Assembly: GCF_026683955.1 (NCBI RefSeq)
Contig: NZ_CP113343.1
Coordinates: forward strand, 3,410,001-3,474,000
DNA: 64,000 bases
Direction: 5' to 3'
Origin: Arthrobacter sp. MMS18-M83
GTDB taxonomy: Bacteria; Actinomycetota; Actinomycetes; Actinomycetales; Micrococcaceae
Shown here: piece by piece, positions 42,902-50,870 of the stretch
Layout of the letters: each line of letters opens with the position of its first letter
Position numbering within the stretch: position 1 is the first letter of the stretch
Notes under the pieces: generated by a model
Seen by the model: only the letters and a program-made list of their open reading frames with translations
The model's database searches: none
What the model was told of the DNA's origin: nothing
Program-made: the position numbers and the translations under genes

Positions 42902-42967
42902 CCCAAGTAGCTGACAGTTGTTGTCGTTAAAGCGGCTCATAACGACAACAACTGCGACTCAGTTGGG
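42902..42967. repeat. Palindromic repeat, family A, copy 5
   Basis: 66 bp from CCCAAGTAGCTGACAGTTG to its inverse CGACTCAGTTGGG, centre GTTGTCGTTAAAG and AACGACAACAAC. Lies between the exporter and htpX. Confidence 0.87.
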
Positions 42968-43073
42968 CGGGCGGGCGGCCCCGCATTCCGCAGCCCAGGC
43001 TGGAACGTCTGGACCGCCGTCGGCGTTAATCGGAACAGAGACAACAGCGAGAGAACTGCAAGAAAGTAGTGAA

Positions 43074-43943
43074 GTGCACAATCATCACAATGGCCTGAAG
43101 ACCGCAGCGCTGTTCGGTGTGCTGTGGGCGGTGCTGCTGGGACTCGGTGCCGTGATCGGTGCGGGCACCCGCAGCGCGGCGCCCATCTGGATCATGGCCC
43201 TGGTTGGCGTCGCGACAACGGCCTACGGATATTGGAACAGCGACAAGATTGCCATCCGGTCCATGGCCGCCTACCCGGTCACGGAGGCGCAGGCTCCCCA
43301 GCTGTACCAGATCGTCAGGGAGCTCTCAGTGCGGGCAAACCAGCCCATGCCGCGGATCTACGTTTCTCCGACGATGACCCCCAACGCCTTCGCCACGGGA
43401 CGCAACCCGAAGAACGCCGCAGTGTGCTGCACCGCGGGCATCCTGAACGTGCTCGACGCCCGCGAACTCCGCGGCGTCCTCGGTCATGAACTCATGCACG
43501 TCTACAACCGCGACATCCTCACCTCGTCCATCGCGGCCGCCGTCGCCGGCGTCATTACCTCGGTGGGCCAGATGCTGCTCTTCTTCGGCGGCGGGGACCG
43601 GCGGAACGCCAATCCGATTGCCATGCTCGCCATGGCGCTCCTGGCGCCGTTTGCCGCCTCGCTGATCCAGCTCGCCATCTCCCGTACCAGGGAGTACGAC
43701 GCCGATCACGACGGTGCGGAGCTTACCGGCGATCCGCTGGCGCTCGCCTCAGCCCTGCGCAGGATCGAAGCGGGTGTGAAGCAGGTGCCGCTCCCACAGG
43801 ATCAACGCCTCGTGAATACCTCGCACCTCATGATTGCCAACCCGTTCCGTGGCGGCGCCATGACCAAGCTTTTCGCTACCCACCCGCCCATGCGCGAGCG
43901 CATCGAGCGGCTCGAGCGGATGGCTGGACGGCCGCTTTCCTAG
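43074..43943 (+). CDS. htpX: HtpX-type membrane zinc metalloprotease
   Basis: 289 aa from GTG 43074 (AGAAAG upstream; product begins MHNHHNGLKTAALFG). Two N-terminal membrane helices, zinc motif GHELMHVYNRD (HExxH) near 138-148, two more helices, then the third zinc ligand glutamate in SRTREYDADHDGAEL near 205-219. HtpX degrades misfolded membrane proteins with the active site facing the cytoplasm. A longer upstream open frame would run through the repeat at 42902 and is rejected. Confidence 0.92.
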   Translation: MHNHHNGLKTAALFGVLWAVLLGLGAVIGAGTRSAAPIWIMALVGVATTAYGYWNSDKIAIRSMAAYPVTEAQAPQLYQIVRELSVRANQPMPRIYVSPTMTPNAFATGRNPKNAAVCCTAGILNVLDARELRGVLGHELMHVYNRDILTSSIAAAVAGVITSVGQMLLFFGGGDRRNANPIAMLAMALLAPFAASLIQLAISRTREYDADHDGAELTGDPLALASALRRIEAGVKQVPLPQDQRLVNTSHLMIANPFRGGAMTKLFATHPPMRERIERLERMAGRPLS

Positions 43944-43977
43944 CAGGCGGTCCCCAGAGTCACCGAACTGGCGCCGC

Positions 43978-44058
43978 GTTCGACGACGGGCGGCTTCATG
44001 CGAACAAGCCCTCACCAATGAAGCCGCCCGCCATAATGCCCGGGGGCACAGCAAGCAG
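43978..44058. repeat. Degenerate copy of the efeB 3' end / membrane-protein start junction
   Basis: Gap-free match, about 67 of 81 bases by eye, to 44718-44798, exactly 740 bp away. On the minus strand it still reads VPPGI..GGFIGEGLFA and stop (44061-43996), the same tail as EfeB, followed by an overlapping ATG whose frame closes after 18 codons. This is a remnant of a tandem duplication of the membrane-protein unit. Confidence 0.82.
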
Positions 44059-44079
44059 CTCGGGGCACCGCCACGGACG

Positions 44080-44739
44080 CTAGTCGCCCGCCCAACGCCG
44101 CAGTGTGCTGTTCAGCAGTCCCACCAGCACGGCCGTCCACCAGCAGCCTTGGGAAATGCACAAGGCCACGAGCAACCGCGCTCGCAGTCGGAGCGCCACG
44201 GACTTGAAGTGGGTTCCGACCGGGAGCGCATGGAGCCGGCGCATTGCCGGGGCCAAGGCGATCCCGTTCAGCATGAGCACCAAAACACACAGGAGCTTGA
44301 CCTGGGTGACAGGGCTGGTGATGTCCGGCTTGATCAAGGCTCCGGACACAAGGAGCACGGCCAGGCCACCCCAGATCAGCGGTTGGGCGGCGGTCTCGAG
44401 GCGGCGGGTGTCATGGATATCCCGCTTGCCCATAAGCCAGAGGAAGCCCACCCAGTCGACAACCAGGATGGCCCCGAAGGACAGCACCAGCGCAATGATG
44501 TGGCACGCCAGGCCGGCACGGTGAAGGTCCGGACCGCAGTCCACCAGGGCACCGGCCGAGACCGATGCCGCCCACGCGACAGTGCAGACACCGCTTAGGA
44601 CGAGCGCTTTCCGGCGGCCCGGTTGCCGGGCCAGATTGGGGGACGGCCGGCTGCCGTCCCTCTCCGCCACCGGGGCGGCTTTCTCCGTGTTCTCTGTGCT
44701 GCTGGTGCCGCCGCCGGGTTCGACGACGGCGGTGCTCAT
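44080..44739 (-). CDS. Membrane protein of unknown function, partner of EfeB
   Basis: 219 aa. About 45 polar N-terminal residues, then four or five hydrophobic segments (ALVLSGVCTVAWAASVSAGALV; LACHIIALVLSFGAILVVDWVGFLWLMG; PLIWGGLAVLLVSGALI; VKLLCVLVLMLNGIALAPAM; LVALCISQGCWWTAVLVGLL). Its ATG overlaps the efeB stop (ATGA), so it is translated with the iron-uptake genes. No family was recognised. A haem- or quinone-linked electron role for the peroxidase step is imaginable but not supported by sequence. A decayed duplicate of its start lies at 43978-44058. Confidence 0.8.
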   Translation of the reverse strand: MSTAVVEPGGGTSSTENTEKAAPVAERDGSRPSPNLARQPGRRKALVLSGVCTVAWAASVSAGALVDCGPDLHRAGLACHIIALVLSFGAILVVDWVGFLWLMGKRDIHDTRRLETAAQPLIWGGLAVLLVSGALIKPDITSPVTQVKLLCVLVLMLNGIALAPAMRRLHALPVGTHFKSVALRLRARLLVALCISQGCWWTAVLVGLLNSTLRRWAGD

Positions 44740-46130
44740 GCGAACAAGCCCTCACCGATGAAGCCTCCCGGCTTGATGCCCGGTGGCACCGCGAACAGGC
44801 CGGAGCCGGTGTGCTTGAGGTACTCCAGGGCCAGCTTGTCGCTCTTTGCCATGGCCATCTGCATGGGTACGTAGTGCGTCCGCGGGTCCTTGACGAAGGC
44901 GATGAAGAACAGGCCCGCATCGAGGTGGCCGAGTCCGTCCGAGCCGTCGGTGTAGTTGTATCCCCGGCGGAGCATCTTCACGCCGTCGTTCTGGCTCGCG
45001 TGCGCCAGCCGGACATGGGAATCGACGGCGATCAACGGCCCGCCGTCGCGGCCCTTGAGCCCGAAGTCCGGTGCCGTGAATTCCTCTCCTCCGGACAGGG
45101 GCGCTCCGGCACCCTTGGTGCGGCCGATCAGTCCTTCCTGCTCGCGCAGGGAGGTCCGGTCCCAGATCTCGATGTGCATCCTGATCCGCCGGGAAACCAA
45201 GTAGCTTCCGCCGGCCATCCAGGCTTCGCCGGAACGGCTTCCGGCGGTGGCCCACACGTGCTGGTCGAGCAGAGTGCCGTCCTCCACCTTCAGGTTGGCC
45301 GTGCCGTCCTTGAAGCCGAAAAGGTTGCGCGGGGTCGTTTGGGCCCGTGACGTGGACGAGGTCCGGCCAAAGCCCAGTTGGGACCATCGGACGCGCACCT
45401 TGCCGAAGCCGATGCGCGCCAGGTTGCGGATTGCGTGCACAGCCACCTGGGGGTCGTCGGCGCAGGCCTGGACCACAATGTCGCCGCCGGTCCGTTCTGG
45501 CTGGAGGGCGTCGCCGGGGAATCTCGGTAAGTCGATCAGGGCGTCCGGTCGGCGACCGTCCAGGCCAAATCGCGCCTTGCCGTCCTTTTCGAAGAGTCCC
45601 GGGCCAAAGCCGAAAGTCAGGGTCAGCTTGCCGGCCGCGAGGTCAATGGCCTCACCTGTGTCCTCCGGCGGAGCATCGTAGGGGCCGTCGACGGCGCCAG
45701 TCCGGCCCGTTGTGCGGGCGGCGGTCATTGCTTCGGCCGCGGCAGTCCAGTCCTTCAGCAATTTGATCACCGCGGTCCGGTCCTCAACGGTCACGTCGAA
45801 GGCAGCCATGTGAAGGCGGTCCTGGGCCGGTGTGACGATACCCGCCTGGCGTTCGCCGTAAAACGGAACCACATCGCCCGCGGTGCTGGCTGGGGCCGCC
45901 TCAGCTGGCACAGCATCATGGCTCAAGTAGCCGGCGGCGAGGCCGGCCACGGCACCGCCCACGCCGGCGAGGGAAAGCAGTCCTCGACGCGACAAGCCGC
46001 GCTTGGGGGACCCGACGTCGGACGCGACCGCCGGCTCGGGAGCGGCGGCAGGTGCGGACCCGACCGCGTCAGCCTGGGTGCCGCCGTCGGGCGCCTCAGG
46101 GGACGTGCCGCCGAAAGGGCAGCCGCTCAC
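44736..46130 (-). CDS. efeB: EfeB, Tat-exported DyP-type peroxidase
   Basis: 464 aa. Twin-arginine signal: polar N-region (1-44), SRRGLLSLAGVGG near 47-59, hydrophobic core GAVAGLAAGYL. The DyP fold follows: FYGERQAGIVTPAQDRLHMAAFDV near 88-111, the GFGPGLF motif, FKDGTANL (the GXXDG-type motif, here FGFKDGT) near 267, axial haem histidine region, and FIAFVKDPRTHYVPMQMAMAKSD. EfeB works in the periplasm-equivalent with EfeO and EfeU; it may oxidise Fe(II) or act on haem. It overlaps efeO by four bases. Confidence 0.92.
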   Translation of the reverse strand: MSGCPFGGTSPEAPDGGTQADAVGSAPAAAPEPAVASDVGSPKRGLSRRGLLSLAGVGGAVAGLAAGYLSHDAVPAEAAPASTAGDVVPFYGERQAGIVTPAQDRLHMAAFDVTVEDRTAVIKLLKDWTAAAEAMTAARTTGRTGAVDGPYDAPPEDTGEAIDLAAGKLTLTFGFGPGLFEKDGKARFGLDGRRPDALIDLPRFPGDALQPERTGGDIVVQACADDPQVAVHAIRNLARIGFGKVRVRWSQLGFGRTSSTSRAQTTPRNLFGFKDGTANLKVEDGTLLDQHVWATAGSRSGEAWMAGGSYLVSRRIRMHIEIWDRTSLREQEGLIGRTKGAGAPLSGGEEFTAPDFGLKGRDGGPLIAVDSHVRLAHASQNDGVKMLRRGYNYTDGSDGLGHLDAGLFFIAFVKDPRTHYVPMQMAMAKSDKLALEYLKHTGSGLFAVPPGIKPGGFIGEGLFA

Positions 46131-47323
46131 AGGACTACGGCCGAGGTGAGCTTGGACAGCGGCTCTCCCAGGGCATCGACGAGTGCGGCGAGCTGCTGGA
46201 CCTCGGTGGCGCTGAGCTCGTTGTAGTAGGCGAAGCCGTCACCCGTGGCGTGCTTCTTGAGCTCGGCCTGCAGGGCTGAGAACTTCTCGTCGAGGCTCTT
46301 GGCGAGGGCGGCATCTTTCTGCGTGAGCGCGGGCTTGAGGCTTTCGAAGGCGATCCGGGCGCCGTCGACGTTGGCCTGGAAGTCCCAGAGGTCCGTGTGG
46401 GACCAGATTTCTTCCTCGCCGGTGACCTTGCCGCGTGCAACTTCGTCCAGGAGTTCCTTGGCGCCGTTGCCGAGCTTGTCCGCGGAGAGTTCCACGGTGC
46501 GGGTGCGTTTGCCGAGCTCCTCGGTATCGGCCACGAGTTGCGTGGCGATCTTGGCGCGCTCTGCTGCCGTCAGCGCCGTGTAACCCGCCGGCGGGAACAG
46601 GTCCTTCTCCGCGCGGTGCCAGCCGGTCCATTCCTGGCCGGGCTCGAGGTCGGCTTCCCGGGCGTCGAGCTTGGGGTCCAGGTCACCGAAGGATTCCGCG
46701 ACCGGTTCGATCCGCTCCCAGTGCATGCGGGTCGCGGCGTAGAGCTCACGGGCCTTGCTGGTGTCACCTGCAGCGTAGGCGTCAGCGAACGCCTTGGTGC
46801 CTGTGACGAGCTGTTCGGTCTGGTCCTTGACGTACGCCGCGTACTGCTGGACGCCGGTGTCCGCGAGCTTCTGGAAATCGGCGTCGACAGCGGTTTTGTT
46901 TCCGGAGTCGGTCACTTCAAAGGCGGAGCGGATGCCGTCGCCCTGCATGCCGGGCTTGCACGCGGTGGTGTACTTGCCTGCCGGGGCGGTGACCACCAAG
47001 TTGCGGGTCAGGCCGGGACCGATGTTCTCCACTTCGCCGACGATCCGCAAGCCGTCTTCGGCGAGGAGGTAGAACTCGGTGATTTCCGTGCCTTCGTTTT
47101 TGACCGCGAAGCTCAGGTTTCCGCTGGGGACGCTGCCGGTGGAAACCTTGCATTCGGTCTTGGTGCTGGTGACCTGGATCGGTCCGGCTGAGGCGTTGGA
47201 GCCGGGGGTCTTTGCGTTGTCTGCGCAGCCCGCGAGGACAAGCGGAACGGCAGCGGCTGCAGCGACGAGTGCGAGAGACTTCCGGTGGCGGGAAGCCATT
47301 TTGGGCAGGGGAGTGCCAGGCAT
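46127..47323 (-). CDS. efeO: EfeO, iron-binding lipoprotein (cupredoxin + M75 domain)
   Basis: 398 aa. Lipoprotein signal: SRHRKSLALVAAAAAVPLVLAGC. The N-terminal cupredoxin-like domain (about 45-150) contains SGNLSFAVKNEGTEITEFYLL; the C-terminal M75/imelysin-like domain (about 160-395) has HWERIEPVAESFGDLDPKLDAREADL and GWHRAEKDLF, the HxxE-type iron site. It delivers iron to the EfeU permease. The start follows AAGGAAATCCCC. Confidence 0.93.
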   Translation of the reverse strand: MPGTPLPKMASRHRKSLALVAAAAAVPLVLAGCADNAKTPGSNASAGPIQVTSTKTECKVSTGSVPSGNLSFAVKNEGTEITEFYLLAEDGLRIVGEVENIGPGLTRNLVVTAPAGKYTTACKPGMQGDGIRSAFEVTDSGNKTAVDADFQKLADTGVQQYAAYVKDQTEQLVTGTKAFADAYAAGDTSKARELYAATRMHWERIEPVAESFGDLDPKLDAREADLEPGQEWTGWHRAEKDLFPPAGYTALTAAERAKIATQLVADTEELGKRTRTVELSADKLGNGAKELLDEVARGKVTGEEEIWSHTDLWDFQANVDGARIAFESLKPALTQKDAALAKSLDEKFSALQAELKKHATGDGFAYYNELSATEVQQLAALVDALGEPLSKLTSAVVL

Positions 47324-47362
47324 GGGGATTTCCTTCTGTTTTTTGGGGGGTGCGGGGAACGT

Positions 47363-48217
47363 TTAGGCGGCTTTGGCGGCGTGGGGAGCGGCGGCGTTGC
47401 CGGAAGATTTCGCGGGAGCGGAACCGTTGGCCCGGATGTAGAAGTAGAGCACCGGAATCACATACAGCAACCAGGCTCCGGCTTCGAGCCACGTGGTGGC
47501 CGGGGACAAGTTGAGGGTGCCCTTCAGCAGGGTGCCGTACCAAGACGACCGCGGGATGGCGGCGGAGACGTCGAACGCGAGGCTGTGGAGCCCTGGCAGG
47601 ATTCCTGCCTCCTGGAGGTCGTGGATGCCATAGGCCAGCACGCCGCCCGCGACCACGATGAGTCCGACCCCGGTCCAGGTGAAGAAGCGCGAGAGGTTGA
47701 CCTTGAGGACCCCGCGGTGCAGGAGGTATCCGAGCCCGGCGGCAACGGCCAGGCCGAGCAGGGCCCCTAGCAGCGGCTGCGACGATTCGCCAGCGGCTTG
47801 GGCAGCAGCCCAAAGGAACAGTGCCGTCTCAAGGCCTTCCCGGCCCACCGCGACGGCGGCCACAAGGACGAGACCCCACGCGGCGCCGTCGGCCATCTTG
47901 TCCACTTGTGACTTGAGCTCCCCGCCGAGGCTGCGGGCAGTGCGCGCCATCCAGAAGACCATCCAGGTGACGAGCGCGACGGCGACAATGGACAGTCCGC
48001 CCCCGATCGCCTCTTGCGCCGCGAAGGTCAGTCCCTGTGGGCCGAAGGTGAGCAGCGCCCCGAAAGCGATGGACACTGCCACCGCGATGCCGACGCCGGC
48101 CCAAAGCCTGGGGAGCAGGGAGCGGCGCCCGGTCTTGACCAGGTAGGCCATGAGCAGGACAACAACGAGCGTGGCTTCAAGGCCTTCGCGCAGGCCGATC
48201 AGGAAGTTGGCGGTCAT
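47363..48217 (-). CDS. efeU: EfeU, FTR1-family iron permease
   Basis: 284 aa from ATG 48217 (GAAGGAT upstream). Seven hydrophobic segments; the iron-transport motif REGLEA is in the first helix (FLIGLREGLEATLVV, residues 5-19), and a second REGLET occurs in VAVGREGLETALFLW near 135. The upstream longer frame is rejected since it crosses the iron box. First gene of efeUOB plus a membrane partner, all on the minus strand. Confidence 0.95.
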   Translation of the reverse strand: MTANFLIGLREGLEATLVVVLLMAYLVKTGRRSLLPRLWAGVGIAVAVSIAFGALLTFGPQGLTFAAQEAIGGGLSIVAVALVTWMVFWMARTARSLGGELKSQVDKMADGAAWGLVLVAAVAVGREGLETALFLWAAAQAAGESSQPLLGALLGLAVAAGLGYLLHRGVLKVNLSRFFTWTGVGLIVVAGGVLAYGIHDLQEAGILPGLHSLAFDVSAAIPRSSWYGTLLKGTLNLSPATTWLEAGAWLLYVIPVLYFYIRANGSAPAKSSGNAAAPHAAKAA

Positions 48218-48244
48218 GTGGAATCCTTCGTTAGGGGAGCCACA

Positions 48245-48293
48245 CTTAGGCTCGCCTAAGGAAGTACAGTACCCGCTTGATGCCATTACGCAA
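48245..48293 (-). promoter_or_regulatory. efeU promoter with DtxR-type iron box
   Basis: On the minus strand: -35 TTGCGT (48288-48293), 16-bp spacer, -10 TACTGT (48266-48271), and CTTAGGCTCGCCTAAG (48245-48260), a perfect palindrome except for the two centre bases, where transcription should start. It resembles the DtxR/IdeR consensus TTAGGTTAGGCTAACC. Iron repression of efeUOB is the straightforward reading. Confidence 0.7.
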
Positions 48294-48453
48294 ACAAAGC
48301 GTGTCGTAATTATATTGAGGTTACGCAGGGGTGATTGTCACGCGCGGCAGTCTTTTGACCTCTGCGGATCGGTGCAGTCGCGGAATCTCGGGGTCTTCAC
48401 CAGGCCTCGACCCCAAAAAGTTGCGCGGCGTGACGCGCCTATCCCCTTTAACG

Positions 48454-48499
48454 ACGACGACGGCGCGTTGCCCGCTCAGGGGCAACGCGCCGTCGTCGT
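48454..48499. terminator. Perfect 20-bp hairpin, terminator of yajQ
   Basis: Stem ACGACGACGGCGCGTTGCCC / GGGCAACGCGCCGTCGTCGT with a six-base loop, 36 bp past the yajQ stop. In the minus direction GTTAAAGG follows. The remaining stretch 48294-48453 shows no gene. Confidence 0.8.
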
Positions 48500-48535
48500 G
48501 CTTCTGGATGGCGGCCTGGGCCGCCTGAACCGGGC

Positions 48536-49027
48536 CTAGCTGCGGAAGTTCACAAACTGGAGATCGGCCTCTTCGAATTTCTTCAGGATGTTCATGGTTT
48601 CCTGCAGGTCATCGCGGGACTTCGACGTGACGCGGAGCTCGTCGCCCTGGATCTGGGACTTGACGGACTTCGGGGCCTCATCGCGGATGATCTTGTTGAT
48701 CTTCTTCGCGATGTCCTGGGCGATGCCTTCCTTGATGGAGCATTCCAGGCGGAATTCCTTGCCGGAAGGGTAAGGCTCGCCCTGGTCGAGGGACTTCAGG
48801 GAGATACCGCGCTTGATGAGCTTGGATTGGAACACGTCCAGAACGGCGAGAATGCGGTCCTCGGAGTTGGCTTTCATGAGGATCTTTTCACCGCTGAAGT
48901 CGATCTCGGCGCCGACGCCCTTGAAGTCGTATCGCTGTGCGATTTCCTTCTGGGACTGATGGAGCGCGTTGGCGACTTCCTGCTTGTCTACCTTGCTGAC
49001 GACGTCGAATGTGGATTCGCCTGCCAT
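48536..49027 (-). CDS. yajQ: YajQ-family (cyclic-di-GMP-binding) protein
   Basis: 163 aa; starts MAGESTFDVVSKVDKQEVANALHQSQKEIAQRYDFKG, the YajQ signature, and has IRDEAPKSVKSQIQGDELRVTSKSRDDLQ in the second half. The fold is two RNP-like subdomains. Some YajQ proteins bind cyclic di-GMP and act with a regulator; others have been linked to nucleotide or phage-RNA binding. The ATG follows AAGGAG. Monocistronic. Confidence 0.93.
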   Translation of the reverse strand: MAGESTFDVVSKVDKQEVANALHQSQKEIAQRYDFKGVGAEIDFSGEKILMKANSEDRILAVLDVFQSKLIKRGISLKSLDQGEPYPSGKEFRLECSIKEGIAQDIAKKINKIIRDEAPKSVKSQIQGDELRVTSKSRDDLQETMNILKKFEEADLQFVNFRS

Positions 49028-49214
49028 GACTCTCCTTCTGATTGGTGCGTTGCGGCCCGGAAAGGGGCGGCTTTGTCTGCCATCCAGCCTAATACGGAAG
49101 CTCCCGGTGTGTGCCCTAGGTTCACAGTTCGCTCACAGCACACGTATGGCCGGAACTGAGACTGCCCCGACAGAGTTGTACCAGTTTGAAGAGCCCATCC
49201 TGAAAGGGAGCACT

Positions 49215-49481
49215 ATGAGCAACCAGGCCGTCCGATACGTCACCAAGTCAGCTGCCGCCGCCGCCGGTTCAATCGGAGTCGCCGCTGCCACCGCTGCGAC
49301 CGCGGTTGCAGCCGCGGCGCTCGCGGCCTCCGTAGTCCTAAGCCCGGTCCCGGACGCGGCATCCCGGATGGATGGTGTCCACGCCGACCTGCTGCGGGCG
49401 GTGCAGCTCAACCAGATCACCATGGAGCAGGCTGCCAGTTTCGAGGCCAAACTGGTGGGCCGGATACTCGGAGATGCCTGA
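49215..49481 (+). CDS. Small alanine-rich hypothetical protein, probably membrane-anchored
   Basis: 88 aa from ATG 49215, chosen because AAAGGGAG (49203-49210) stands at the right distance; an ATG at 49147 in frame would add 22 residues. A hydrophobic A/V helix (GSIGVAAATAATAVAAAALAASVVLS) spans about 17-43, then a short polar tail (RMDGVHADLLRAVQLNQITMEQAASFEAKLVGRIL). No family recognised. Confidence 0.6.
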   Translation: MSNQAVRYVTKSAAAAAGSIGVAAATAATAVAAAALAASVVLSPVPDAASRMDGVHADLLRAVQLNQITMEQAASFEAKLVGRILGDA

Positions 49482-49610
49482 GATTTCCGCTGATTTTGGG
49501 GCTCCGAGGGCTCGATTCGATTCTTCGGCCGAAGTTCTGTAAGGTTGTCTTGCTCGCGCTTACCGGATCGGAAACGAAACGATGATCGGGAGTGACTTCT
49601 TTTGAAGTTC

Positions 49611-49692
49611 GGCAGATTACCCGAGCGGCCAAAGGGGGCTGACTGTAAATCAGCTGGCAACGCCTACGGGGGTTCGAATCCCTCATCTGCCA
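49611..49692 (+). tRNA. tRNA-Tyr (anticodon GTA)
   Basis: 82 nt with acceptor GGCAGAT pairing ATCTGCC, anticodon stem-loop CTGACTGTAAATCAG (GTA anticodon), a variable arm longer than in class I tRNAs (TGGCAACGCCTACG region) as bacterial tRNA-Tyr requires, and T-loop GGTTCGAATCC. The CCA end is not fully encoded. Confidence 0.95.
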
Positions 49693-49699
49693 CAAAATT

Positions 49700-49733
49700 A
49701 AATCCCGGAACCATGTGGTTCCGGGGATTTTTT
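49700..49733 (+). terminator. Terminator of tRNA-Tyr
   Basis: AAATCCCGGAACCA / TGGTTCCGGGGATTT stem with TTTTTT at 49728-49733, eight bases after the tRNA. Confidence 0.88.
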
Positions 49734-49755
49734 GTTGCGCCGGGATCTGGGCACC

Positions 49756-49855
49756 CGCGCCGTCCTGACCTTGTTTGACGGGTCCGGCCGTCGAAATGAC
49801 GCGACTCGCCGTGTCGCAAGCGCTTTCCGAATTCAAAGAGGGTCAGGACGGCGCG
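49756..49855. repeat. Nested palindromic repeat, family C, copy 3
   Basis: Perfect 15-base outer arms CGCGCCGTCCTGACC / GGTCAGGACGGCGCG, then TTGTTTGA / TTCAAAGA, with a decayed inner hairpin (GCGACTCGCCGTGTCGC). Lies after tRNA-Tyr. Confidence 0.88.
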
Positions 49856-49878
49856 TGAACACCGACGGCGCGGCCAAG

Positions 49879-50103
49879 TTAGCTCGCGCTGCCCGGCTCC
49901 AGCCAGTATCCATCCAGGTGGTGCACCAGCTGGCGACCCAGCCCACCGGACAACTGGATCCACAGGGTACTGCGGTCGCTGGTCATGCCGTCCAAGGTGC
50001 CGACGATCCTGTTGCCGCGGGTGTCCTGCAGGATCAATTCCTGGTGAAGCGGAAGTTCCGGCCACACATCTGCGTGTGTCTTGGTGATTTGGGTGGTGCT
50101 CAC
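49879..50103 (-). CDS. Small conserved-looking hypothetical protein
   Basis: 74 aa, GTG start preceded by an excellent ribosome site AAGGAGGT. Product begins MSTTQITKTHADVWPELPLHQELILQDTRGNRIVGTLDG and has WIQLSGGLGRQLVHHLDGYWL, a small beta-rich, probably soluble domain. No family recognised. Divergent from the thioesterase gene. Confidence 0.7.
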   Translation of the reverse strand: MSTTQITKTHADVWPELPLHQELILQDTRGNRIVGTLDGMTSDRSTLWIQLSGGLGRQLVHHLDGYWLEPGSAS

Positions 50104-50217
50104 GGGACCTCCTTGATACCTTCTTCAATTTGTTTTCAGACATTCTGCCGGTGGCACGTGAACCCGCGGTAAACGTCGTGCCATGCAACGACACACAATA
50201 CAAAGCTATCGTCGGAT

Positions 50218-50233
50218 GTTACTCAGGAGTAAC
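50218..50233 (+). promoter_or_regulatory. Inverted repeat covering the ribosome site of the thioesterase gene
   Basis: GTTACTC-AG-GAGTAAC, perfect seven-base arms, ending at the base before the ATG; AGGAG is inside. It could hide the ribosome site in the mRNA or be a protein site. Confidence 0.5.
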
Positions 50234-50788
50234 ATGGCGGTTATGCATCTGCTTCTCCGAACTCTCCTGCTCTTGTTCACTTCGTCCAAGCGGAGCCGGC
50301 TCAGCGTTTGGGGTACGTCCTCGTTGCCCATGCGTGTGCTGCCCACGGACATCGACATTGCAATGCATGTCAACAACGGCATGTATTTCTCGCTGATGGA
50401 TCTTGGACGCTTCGACCTCATGGTTCGTGCAGGAATCTGGCAAAAGATGCGCCACCGGGGCTGGAATCCCGTGGCTGCGGGGGAGACCATCGCGTTCCGG
50501 AAGTCGTTGCAGCTTTGGCAGCAATACACCATCGAGTCCAAGATCATCGGGCTTGATTCAAAGGCCATCTACTTTGAACAGCGCATGGTGGTGGATGGCG
50601 AGATCTACGCCCGCGCGCATATTGCCACGCGGCTTGTCGCCAAAGGCCGGCCCGTGAGCCAGGAGGAAATCCTGGCCGAGTTCGGCGAGCCTCCCGCAGA
50701 CCTCGAGCTTCCGGAATGGATCCACGAGTGGCGTGAGAACAACGGGCTCCCCGGCGCCCGCAAAGCCGCGCCGCACCTCTGGCACTAG
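50234..50788 (+). CDS. Hotdog-fold acyl-CoA thioesterase-like protein
   Basis: 184 aa from ATG 50234 (AGGAG upstream); a frame start 17 codons earlier is possible. One hydrophobic segment at the N-terminus (VMHLLLRTLLLLF), then 4HBT/hotdog core: LPTDIDIAMHVNNGMYFSLMDLGRFDLMVRAG, with the D/N/H catalytic region, and KSLQLWQQYTIESKIIGLDSKAIYFEQRMV. Resembles the THEM6-like thioesterase group. Substrate unknown. Converges on the ABC permease gene, with a hairpin between. Confidence 0.82.
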   Translation: MAVMHLLLRTLLLLFTSSKRSRLSVWGTSSLPMRVLPTDIDIAMHVNNGMYFSLMDLGRFDLMVRAGIWQKMRHRGWNPVAAGETIAFRKSLQLWQQYTIESKIIGLDSKAIYFEQRMVVDGEIYARAHIATRLVAKGRPVSQEEILAEFGEPPADLELPEWIHEWRENNGLPGARKAAPHLWH

Positions 50789-50794
50789 CACCCC

Positions 50795-50830
50795 TAGTCT
50801 CGCTCGGCCCCGAGGGGCCGGGCGAGACTA
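50795..50830. terminator. Bidirectional hairpin between convergent genes
   Basis: TAGTCTCGCTCGGCCCC / GGGCCGGGCGAGACTA stem (one G-T type mismatch) with a tiny loop, seven bases after the thioesterase stop. Confidence 0.75.
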
Positions 50831-50870
50831 AAGCCGCCCGCACCGAGGGGCCGGGCGCCCGCATGCCGCG

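Noticed and set aside
49611..49855. Integration site of a mobile element at tRNA-Tyr
   Set aside because: No integrase, no duplicated tRNA 3' end; only a terminator and a family C palindrome follow.
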